Shown here: piece after piece, positions 1-4,763 of the stretch
Layout of the letters: every line of letters begins with the position of its first letter
How positions within the stretch are numbered: the first letter of the stretch is position 1
Source of the DNA: an uncultured Sphingomonadales bacterium
GTDB lineage: Bacteria; Pseudomonadota; Alphaproteobacteria; Sphingomonadales; Sphingomonadaceae
Assembly (NCBI GenBank): GCA_903958285.1
Contig: CAJBSR010000542.1
Span: 1-5,642, forward strand
Reading direction: 5' to 3'
DNA length: 5,642 nt
The notes under the pieces: generated by a model
The model's input: only the letters and a program-made list of their open reading frames with translations
Database searches by the model: none
Told to the model about the DNA's origin: nothing
Position numbers and translations under genes: made by a program

Positions 1-150
1 AGGGGGCATCAAAACCATTTACGCCTAAGCCGAAAAAAGGGGGGTAAAACGCAAATTCTTAAACTTTTGTATCTTCCCACAATGAGGACAATAATCACCA
101 TCTACCGGACATAAGCGGCAACTCTTGCCGCGGACACGGTCCGCTTGGCC
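1..150 (-). pseudogene. Possible gene fragment with a CxxC-x6-CxxC zinc-ribbon-like motif, open to the left edge
   Basis: On the minus strand a frame is open from just after a TAA at 153-151 down to position 1, about 50 codons. It contains the pattern CRLC, six residues, then CPHCG, which looks like a four-cysteine zinc ribbon. No ATG, GTG or TTG precedes the cysteines in this frame, so it is not an intact gene as it stands. It could be the 5' part of a gene broken by a frameshift or stop, or chance. Zinc ribbons with CPxCG knuckles occur at the N termini of some transposases (for example the IS1595 type) and in many small regulators; I cannot choose among these. What lies left of the window would decide. 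Confidence 0.2.
113..146. repeat. Nested perfect inverted repeats, possible stem-loops or three-way junction
   Basis: Three mutually exclusive or combinable pairings are visible. GCGGCAA (115-121) pairs with TTGCCGC (125-131) across a 3-nt loop, 7 bp. GCGGAC (130-135) pairs with GTCCGC (139-144) across a 3-nt loop, 6 bp. AAGCGG (113-118) pairs with CCGCTT (141-146) as an outer stem enclosing two small arms. There is no T-tract directly after, so it is not a plain intrinsic terminator. Its role is unknown. It overlaps the Cys-rich leftward frame. Confidence 0.5.
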
Positions 151-533
151 TTATCTTCCTAACACCGGCTCTGCTTCAGCCGAATCAATAGTTGGTGCCT
201 TTGCCGATCCTGGGGATCACGCGCATGATCTCGCAATCCCGAATAATCACGGCCCGCCAAAACTGGAGAGGGCGCAGCGCATTAAGTCGATAACGGAAAT
301 CTATGGCCACGGTCATGCACGCCGACCGGCGATGGCAGGGGGCGAATAGCGCATCATGTTTGATCTGGATTGTGATTGGCTCTGGTCGCCACCTTCGATG
401 CGAGCTTCTGCCGCTCATCAGAGAAAAATGCATTAGCCGGATCGGTATCTTGAAGGCCCTGAACGGAAGAACGCCATGCACAGATAAGGCGGGGTCCTTT
501 GCGGGTGCGGATCAAGCTGAGAGCTGCCCAAAT

Positions 534-575
534 TGGTCGGCAAATATTGCTCGTTTTGCCGACTGCGCTTTTTTT
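534..575 (+). terminator. Hairpin plus T-tract, terminator-like in the rightward direction
   Basis: GTCGGCAAA (536-544) and TTTGCCGAC (555-563) form a perfect 9-bp stem around a 10-nt loop, extendable by two G-U pairs. On the plus strand a run of seven T (569-575) follows after five bases, as in a rho-independent terminator. The hairpin starts 24 nt downstream of the flaF stop, so on the minus strand it could also end the flgI-flgJ-flgN-flaF transcript, although only a weak T stretch (AATTT) follows in that direction. The gap before the T-tract makes the call less than certain. Confidence 0.5.
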
Positions 576-587
576 CGTTGTCTTCGT

Positions 588-926
588 TCAGGCGAGGGCC
601 GCCATCACCGAACGGTTTACACTGACCAGTGGTTCGATGTCTTCCCGGCCTGCGGCGACTTCACTGGTGAAGCGACCGACCCATAGCCCCAGAGACACGA
701 TCGTCGCGCGAATTTCGGGCGGCAAAGCGTTGTCGTTGTCGAGGCAGGTGGCGGACCAGACCGACCAGAGCTCGCGGTTGCGATGGAGCGAGGGCATGAG
801 CGACGGACCTATGAGGCCTTGTTCCACAGCCGAGATCATTTCGCTGGTGATTTCCGCAAGGAGCCTGCGCTCCATAGACCTGGGATGCTCGGCGTTGAGT
901 TGATTGCGCCGGTATGCGTCTAGCAT
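588..926 (-). CDS. flaF: Flagellar biosynthesis regulator FlaF
   Basis: This 112-residue protein belongs to the alphaproteobacterial FlaF family. In Caulobacter FlaF is needed for flagellin synthesis or secretion and works opposite to FlbT, which represses flagellin mRNA translation. The recognisable part is residues 50-112: an RELWSVW segment, then NALPPEIRATIVSLGLWV (66-83) and an acidic C-terminal helix ending in NRSVMAALA, all typical of the family. Length is close to the usual 110-125 residues, so it looks complete. The start at 926 is supported by AGGAG seven bases upstream. It is the last gene of the flgI operon, 39 bp after the flgN-like gene. FlbT, its frequent partner, is not in the window. 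The frame stays open for 77 codons after its TGA, but the family ends where this protein ends. Confidence 0.85.
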   Translation of the reverse strand: MLDAYRRNQLNAEHPRSMERRLLAEITSEMISAVEQGLIGPSLMPSLHRNRELWSVWSATCLDNDNALPPEIRATIVSLGLWVGRFTSEVAAGREDIEPLVSVNRSVMAALA

Positions 927-965
927 GGATTGCTCCTCATAAAAGAGTTTGCCGATTGGCGACTG

Positions 966-1385
966 TTAGCTGGTCGTATTAACCGACAAAGGTGTCGCGA
1001 TGTCTCGACGATCCAGGGAGCCATGGGAAGTATAAGTGGAGGTTTGATTGTTGGCCATTCGGCGGGCTTCGCCTGCGACAAATGCGATCATCTCATCTGC
1101 TTGCTCGATCTTGCGCTTCAGGAGTCGCTCATTGAGAATCGAATTAGCCGATAGTTGTTCGATCTGGGTTCTAAACTGCCGGCGAACAGGAAGTTCCATT
1201 TGCTCTAGCCACTGCGGTTCTTCCTGGTTGCGGCGCATAAGCAGGGCGTCAAGGCGGGTCGTCAGGCGAGCCTTTGTCTCAACCACTGTGCCCAGGCCAT
1301 CATATGGATAATCCGCCAAGATACCGTTTTCTTTGGTAATCACCTCATGGAGGCTGCTCAGGATTTCAATCACTTCATCATTCAT
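966..1385 (-). CDS. flgN: FlgN-like flagellar export chaperone
   Basis: A 139-residue, predominantly helical protein with no signal peptide or membrane segment, so probably cytoplasmic. FlgN-type chaperones bind the hook-filament junction proteins FlgK and FlgL and deliver them to the flagellar export apparatus. The sequence shows the usual layout: an N-terminal helix (about 1-20), a second long helix around 33-55, a third about 67-108 with a polar pattern around NSILNERLLKRKIEQADEMI, and a disordered Ser/Thr-rich tail (113-139) containing TPLSVNT, the kind of tail these proteins carry. The family diverges strongly, so the call rests on size, predicted helices and operon position between flgJ and flaF. 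The start ATG at 1385 overlaps the end of flgJ by 8 bp, with AAGGA upstream. Confidence 0.65.
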   Translation of the reverse strand: MNDEVIEILSSLHEVITKENGILADYPYDGLGTVVETKARLTTRLDALLMRRNQEEPQWLEQMELPVRRQFRTQIEQLSANSILNERLLKRKIEQADEMIAFVAGEARRMANNQTSTYTSHGSLDRRDIATPLSVNTTS

Positions 1386-1683
1386 GCGAATTTCCTTGCA
1401 GACGAATGAGTTGGGCCAAAACGGAAGGTGCTAGGCCAAATGCGCCCTGTGCTGCCATAGCGTCACCGATCCGCTCACCTAGCATGCCTTGGAAAGTCTC
1501 TTCCGCATTTCCGCCTGAGAAATCCCCTTTCTCGACGGTTGAAAGCATCGTGTTTATGAGCTTCCCGGCGAATACGGCCTCAAAGTCACGCGCCTGCTTT
1601 TGCAGCTTGGCGCTATTACGATCCAGGGGAAGGGGCTGAGCCGCCGAGGGAACTGCAGGCGAAGCTGAAACCGTCTCACTCAT
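1378..1683 (-). CDS. flgJ: Single-domain rod-binding protein FlgJ
   Basis: A 101-residue protein corresponding only to the N-terminal rod-binding domain of enterobacterial FlgJ (about 313 residues there). That domain caps or scaffolds the growing rod in the periplasm. Residues 28-45 (KQARDFEAVFAGKLINTM) carry the family signature, followed by a GGNAEETFQGMLGERIGDAMA stretch split over residues 57-77 and GAFGLAPSVLAQLI (80-93). The muramidase domain that digests peptidoglycan in gammaproteobacteria is absent; in many alphaproteobacteria a separate lytic transglycosylase does that job, and none is in this window. The start at 1683 overlaps the flgI stop as ATGA, with a GAGGTGG ribosome binding site just upstream, so translational coupling to flgI is likely. 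It overlaps the flgN-like gene downstream by 8 bp. Confidence 0.88.
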   Translation of the reverse strand: MSETVSASPAVPSAAQPLPLDRNSAKLQKQARDFEAVFAGKLINTMLSTVEKGDFSGGNAEETFQGMLGERIGDAMAAQGAFGLAPSVLAQLIRLQGNSHE

Positions 1684-2807
1684 TGCACCACCACCTCTGC
1701 CTGAAGGGCCCCCGCGGCCTTGATTGACTGAAAGATCGTTATCAGATCGCGTGGACTGACACCCAAGGCGTTAAGTCCTCTAACCAGCGAGCGTAGGGAG
1801 TCCCCCTGATCGAAGACTGCCAACTTCTTGCCCTGACCATCGTCAACTGTGATCTGTGTTGCGGGCAGCACCGTGGTTTCGCCGTCAGACAGAGGATTGG
1901 GCTGCGATACCACACTGTTCTCGGAAACTGTGATAGTCAGAGCGCCCTGCGCTATCGCCACCGGGCTGATCCTAATATCTTGCCCCATCACGATCGTGCC
2001 CGACGATTCATCGATAACAACACGGGCTAACTGGTCCACCTGGACCTCTAAATTCTCGATCCGGCTTAAAAGCTGGGCCATGGCTTCGCCGTTCGACTTG
2101 ATCTGGACTGTGCCGGGGTCAATCATTTCCGCGGAGTTCGGAACGACCCGGTTGATAGCCTCCGCGACATGACGCGCAGTTGTGAAATCGGGGTTTCGGA
2201 GAGCGAGCTTCAAGACATTCATGGAGTTGAGCTGGAAGGCCACTTCGCGTTCGATGATACCGCCTTCGGCAATGTGACCATGCGTCGATACTCCACGGGT
2301 AATCGAAGCGCCGGCGCCTTGGGCTTTGAAGCCGGACACGGCAATAGGTCCCTGGGCAACGGCATAGACTTCGCCGTCAAGTCCGCGGAGCGAAGAGACG
2401 AGAAGCATGCCACCCTGAAGGCTAGATGCGTCCCCGATTGCAGAAACAAGAACGTCTACACGCGAACCGGATCGCGCGAAGGCGGGCATGGTAGCCGTTA
2501 CGGCAACGGCTGCGACATTCTGGACTTTCATGTCTGCGCCGCGGATATTGATACCCATGCGCTCGAGCATCCCCTGCATCGATTCTTCGGTGAAGGGAGC
2601 ATTGCGGATTTTGTCACCCGTCCCCGCGAGGCCAACCACGAGACCGTAACCGACTAACTGGTTGGTCCGGATGTTCTCAAAATCGGCGATGTCTTTTATG
2701 CGTGATCCTGCCACAGCGGGCGCACTCATCGCAAAAAATAGGGCGAAGATACCGGCCATGCAGCGCAAGCCTAAATGAAGCCGGAGGCGAATGCAGAGAC
2801 TGTTCAT
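1680..2807 (-). CDS. flgI: Flagellar P-ring protein FlgI precursor
   Basis: A 375-residue secreted protein that polymerises in the periplasm into the P-ring, the bushing around the flagellar rod at the peptidoglycan layer. Residues 1-33 form a signal peptide: Arg-containing n-region, hydrophobic stretch 18-29, cleavage probably after AVA (33) or two residues later, leaving a mature start of RIKDI as in other FlgI proteins. Family blocks seen in order: NQLVGYGLVVGLAGTGD (49-65), PFTEESMQGMLERMGI (71-86), an AVTATMPAF/GSRVDVLVSAIGDASSL region (102-130), GTIVMGQDIRISPVAI (270-285), and the C-terminal LNALGVSPRDLITIFQSIK (345-363). Length matches the family, so it is intact. The first ATG (2807) has only a weak GAAG site; an in-frame ATG at 2759 would give a shorter but still plausible signal peptide. 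It is first gene of the operon and divergent from fliX. Its usual neighbours flgA and flgH are absent here. Confidence 0.95.
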   Translation of the reverse strand: MNSLCIRLRLHLGLRCMAGIFALFFAMSAPAVAGSRIKDIADFENIRTNQLVGYGLVVGLAGTGDKIRNAPFTEESMQGMLERMGINIRGADMKVQNVAAVAVTATMPAFARSGSRVDVLVSAIGDASSLQGGMLLVSSLRGLDGEVYAVAQGPIAVSGFKAQGAGASITRGVSTHGHIAEGGIIEREVAFQLNSMNVLKLALRNPDFTTARHVAEAINRVVPNSAEMIDPGTVQIKSNGEAMAQLLSRIENLEVQVDQLARVVIDESSGTIVMGQDIRISPVAIAQGALTITVSENSVVSQPNPLSDGETTVLPATQITVDDGQGKKLAVFDQGDSLRSLVRGLNALGVSPRDLITIFQSIKAAGALQAEVVVQ

Positions 2808-2843
2808 GCTTCTTTATAGGAAAAAATGTCCGGGGTTTAGCTT

Positions 2844-2874
2844 GAGAAAAATCTTTCGGCGGCAAGTTTTTCTC
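2844..2874. repeat. Inverted repeat in the fliX/flgI control region
   Basis: GAGAAAAA (2844-2851) and TTTTTCTC (2867-2874) are perfect inverted copies 15 bp apart. After one unpaired base the pairing can continue with CTT (2853-2855) and AAG (2864-2866), leaving a GC-rich centre of 8 bp. The dyad is near the middle of the divergent region, which suits an operator for a dimeric regulator. It could also fold as an RNA hairpin in the flgI leader if transcription starts upstream of it. Confidence 0.45.
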
Positions 2875-2880
2875 GTTTTA
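2853..2880 (-). promoter_or_regulatory. Weak sigma-28-like promoter candidate for flgI
   Basis: Reading leftward, TAAA (2880-2877) is followed after 16 bases by GCCGAAAG (2860-2853). The FliA consensus known from enterobacteria is TAAA, 15 bases, GCCGATAA, so this fits five leading bases of the -10 and has a spacer one base too long. It lies about 45 bp from the flgI ATG, a sensible distance. It overlaps the inverted repeat. Whether this organism has FliA cannot be told from the window. Confidence 0.22.
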
Positions 2881-2943
2881 TGACAATTGGAATAATTTTC
2901 CTCGAGCCCACGTTTGGCGGGATAACCCTCCTATAAATGAGTT

Positions 2944-3393
2944 ATGCGTATATCTGCTCCCCAGCCTTTTGTTTTCACACCGTCTGCAACAGCAGTTGCC
3001 AGAGGCGGCTCTAAGGCCGTGTCGGAACCCTTCGCTTCAACCGGTGAGACACCGGTATCTGCGACAAGCACACCCACAATCGCGACCTCTGCAGCGCGGG
3101 GTTCGATTTCGGTCGATATGCTGATGACCATCGCGGGCGGCGGCGAGGACAGGGAACTCAGAAAGCTTTTGGTCAAGGATGCTGACGAGGGGCTTAGCCA
3201 TCTCGAAAATCTTCATACCGACGCTTTGCAAGGGAAGAGGGATCCGGGCACTCTGAAGGGGCTGACGTCTTGGCTTGCAAACCAAGGCGAGCATTCCGAT
3301 CCGTCAGTCAGCGCTATCATGCGCGAAATTAGCCTGCGCGCGCAGGTCGAACTGGCAAAGCAAAGCGTTGGGGCAGCGGGTCAGGGCAATTAG
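2944..3393 (+). CDS. fliX: Flagellar assembly regulator FliX
   Basis: A 149-residue soluble protein of the FliX family. In Caulobacter FliX senses completion of early basal-body structures and controls the activity of the sigma-54 activator FlbD, coupling assembly to late flagellar gene expression. Residues 1-55 are a Ser/Thr/Ala/Pro-rich, probably disordered leader that starts with the family-like MRIS. Residues 56-140 are the conserved helical part: SVDMLMTIAG, then a charged EDRELRK helix, GLSHLENLH, LQGKRDPGTLKGL, and the closing block ending in LRAQVELAK. Length is normal for the family. It is transcribed divergently from flgI, the same arrangement as in Caulobacter, which supports the call strongly. 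No good Shine-Dalgarno precedes the ATG at 2944; the start is chosen because it gives the family N terminus. FlbD is not in the window. Confidence 0.87.
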   Translation: MRISAPQPFVFTPSATAVARGGSKAVSEPFASTGETPVSATSTPTIATSAARGSISVDMLMTIAGGGEDRELRKLLVKDADEGLSHLENLHTDALQGKRDPGTLKGLTSWLANQGEHSDPSVSAIMREISLRAQVELAKQSVGAAGQGN

Positions 3394-3438
3394 GGCTCTT
3401 TCATGCATTTGAAGCGCAGACCGAATAGATAATCTTCG

Positions 3439-3493
3439 CCAATTAGGAGAGGACCGTCCTTCCTTTGGCTGCCCGATGTCCTTTTTAAATTGG
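3439..3493 (+). terminator. Possible 3' stem structure after fliX, overlapping the end of the convergent gene
   Basis: CCAATT plus a purine-rich run ending in AGGAC (3439-3454) can pair in rightward RNA with GTCC, five U and AAATTGG (3478-3493), 15 of 16 positions including three G-U pairs, around a 23-nt loop. In leftward RNA the same positions give A-C mismatches. A smaller hairpin alternative is AGGA/TCCT at about 3450-3460. It lies 45 bp after the fliX stop and reaches over the last codons of the convergent gene. No free U-tract follows, so it is not a textbook terminator; it may end or stabilise the fliX mRNA. Confidence 0.28.
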
Positions 3494-3946
3494 TCCTGTC
3501 TCGTCTAAAGAAACATCGGTCACCATGACTTTGGCTAGGACGCTCTGTCCTAAGATCGGTTTAGCGGCAGCTGAGACAATATCTTGGAACTGCTGAAGGC
3601 TCGGCATTCTTCCGTCCGCACCTTTCGCCAATGGCGTCTGATATGTGCGCATATTAATTTCGTTCAATATCATCGGAACCAGTTCTGGGGCACGTTCAGC
3701 CGCATCTTTCGCAACGGCCAATTGCACCGTGAACACGGCGTAGGTCGCTAACGTTCCATCATCTGTAACTACTGGCGCGCGGACCTTGAAGGCCGGCAAT
3801 ATTGTGCTCTCATCCGGCAGTGCGGAAGCTGCGACTGGGGCAGGCTTGGGGGTGCCTCCGAATTGTACCTCATAGATAAACATACCGCCCGCACCGAGCG
3901 CGAGGCCGGCGATCAGGCTCAAGGCTGGAATGACGAATGGTTTCAT
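3485..3946 (-). CDS. Membrane-anchored periplasmic protein, FliL-like, third gene of the mot operon
   Basis: A 153-residue protein that I do not recognise with certainty. One membrane helix spans about residues 5-25, preceded by only a few cytoplasmic residues; a Pro/Ala-rich linker follows (30-50), then a periplasmic domain (about 51-150). The domain has the general order of FliL: a strand region YAVFTVQLAV (69-78), an acidic helix with ELVPMILNEI (88-97), a loop, another helix around 115-132, and a last strand AKVMVTDVSLDE (138-149) much like the FliL C terminus. FliL rings surround the stator and improve torque, so a gene directly after motB fits. The start chosen is 3946, seven bases after the motB stop, because the membrane helix then begins at once; upstream in-frame ATGs (to 4009) would add 21 non-hydrophobic residues inside motB. 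FliL identity is inference. Confidence 0.55.
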   Translation of the reverse strand: MKPFVIPALSLIAGLALGAGGMFIYEVQFGGTPKPAPVAASALPDESTILPAFKVRAPVVTDDGTLATYAVFTVQLAVAKDAAERAPELVPMILNEINMRTYQTPLAKGADGRMPSLQQFQDIVSAAAKPILGQSVLAKVMVTDVSLDETGPI

Positions 3947-3953
3947 TATCCGT

Positions 3954-4763
3954 TCAGAACTTGAAACTTGCATCATCGGGCAGCGCCCCGGATTCATTAA
4001 GTAGAACAACCGTTACCCGCCGGTTCTCCGGTCTCGTCGGCTGGTCAGGATAGATCGGCCTGGTACCTGCCAGAGCGATCACCTCGACAAAGCGATCACT
4101 GGAAATACCATTCGCATTCATCGCCTGCATCGCGGCTTGCGCGCGCCTTGAGGACAGCGACCAATTGCCCGCACCTTCGGAGGTGGTAGGTAAAGTGTGC
4201 CCCTCAATGCTAATCTTAACTTTCGAACGGATAATCTTCGCGCTGATGATCGAGAGGAGTTGCTCCGCATATTCGTTAAGGTTAGCCGTATTTCCTTTGA
4301 ACATCGTGCGCGTTGCGGTGTCCATCAGGTTGATCCGCACACCATCTGGTGTCGGTTCGAGCAGGAGATTAGACGGTCCGCTGTTGAGCTGTGGTGACGT
4401 TACGATAGCGGTCTTGATATCGGTGGCGATCATCCTGACTTGCGTGTTCGGACCGCTGCGCTTTTGGGTGGCGGTCGCGCTCGAGCTTCTGCTCTGCGAA
4501 TTGCCTGCGCCGGACTGGGATTTCTGAGTGCCTGATGCCCCCATCGGCCTCGGGGGAGAGGAAGGGTTGGGCGTAAAATATTCAGCGAGACCCTTCAGCT
4601 TCGCCTTGTCTGGGGTCGAGATCAGCCAGAGCAGCATGAAGAAGGCCATCATTGCAGTCACAAAGTCGGCGTAAGCGACTTTCCAGGAACCGCCATGGTG
4701 CCCGCCATGGCCACCGCGCTTAACCCGCCGGATAACGATTGGCCGCTCATTCTCCGCACTCAT
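3954..4763 (-). CDS. motB: Flagellar motor stator protein MotB
   Basis: A 269-residue stator subunit that conducts protons with MotA and anchors the complex to peptidoglycan. The N terminus is basic with a Gly/His cluster (17-25), then the single membrane helix (about 31-49) with SWKVAYADFVTAMMAFF; Asp33 is the equivalent of the proton-binding Asp32 of Escherichia coli. A plug-like amphipathic stretch (51-63) and a long low-complexity Ser/Thr/Gln linker (66-105) follow. The OmpA-like domain is at about 110-256, with ISIEGHT (184-190), NWSLSSRRAQAAM (200-212), and TRPENRRVTVVLL (243-255). Odd point: the residue after GHT is Leu191 instead of the usual Asp that contacts peptidoglycan in OmpA-like domains, while Arg207 is kept. 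The start ATG at 4763 overlaps the motA stop as ATGA. Confidence 0.95.
   Translation of the reverse strand: MSAENERPIVIRRVKRGGHGGHHGGSWKVAYADFVTAMMAFFMLLWLISTPDKAKLKGLAEYFTPNPSSPPRPMGASGTQKSQSGAGNSQSRSSSATATQKRSGPNTQVRMIATDIKTAIVTSPQLNSGPSNLLLEPTPDGVRINLMDTATRTMFKGNTANLNEYAEQLLSIISAKIIRSKVKISIEGHTLPTTSEGAGNWSLSSRRAQAAMQAMNANGISSDRFVEVIALAGTRPIYPDQPTRPENRRVTVVLLNESGALPDDASFKF

Larger units (their letters stand above)
1..587. other. Gene-poor left flank with no identifiable gene
   Basis: I could not assign any gene to this stretch. Short open frames exist on both strands (for example 125-349 and 303-686 rightward, 185-481 leftward), but none shows a recognisable domain, a good ribosome binding site or a family-like composition. 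Some of them run into or overlap each other. Three things stand out: a cluster of perfect inverted repeats at 113-146, a leftward Cys-rich frame open to the left edge (1-150), and a hairpin followed by seven T at 534-575. The stretch may hold remnants of decayed genes or mobile DNA, but this is inference: no intact transposase, terminal repeat pair or target duplication is visible. Confidence 0.5.
2808..2943. promoter_or_regulatory. Divergent control region between flgI and fliX
   Basis: These 136 bp are AT-richer than the genes and must carry the start signals for both flgI (leftward) and fliX (rightward). I see no sigma-54 element (GG, ten bases, GC) on either strand and no TTAA pair of a CtrA box, both of which would be expected from Caulobacter. 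Instead there is an 8-bp perfect inverted repeat, a weak sigma-28-like match directed at flgI, and an identical TCCTATAAA nonamer immediately before each gene. Neither gene has a strong Shine-Dalgarno. The function as a promoter region is certain by position; the individual elements are inference. Confidence 0.6.

Noticed and set aside
185..481. Leftward 98-codon frame in the left flank
   Set aside because: Has an ATG but no recognisable domain, no good ribosome site and a basic, unusual composition; not supported as a gene.
499..903. Rightward 134-codon frame with a hydrophobic stretch near its start
   Set aside because: Mostly antisense to flaF, and it runs through the hairpin at 534-575. 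The hydrophobic run comes from the T-tract region, not from a recognisable membrane protein.
2169..2657. Rightward 162-codon open frame
   Set aside because: Lies entirely antisense to the strongly conserved flgI; composition is that of a reversed coding frame and no domain is recognisable.
2914..2937. TTGGCG and TATAAA as a -35/-10 promoter for fliX
   Set aside because: The spacer is only 12 bases, too short for a sigma-70 type promoter.
2808..2943. Sigma-54 (GG-N10-GC) promoter for flgI or fliX
   Set aside because: Every GG on both strands was followed for the GC ten bases on; none fits.
4165..4527. Rightward 120-codon frame opposite motB
   Set aside because: Antisense shadow of a clear MotB; no similarity or ribosome site.
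4680..4720. GC-rich repeat with two CCATGG-like copies
   Set aside because: It is explained by the Gly/His-rich N terminus of MotB, which is common in this family.
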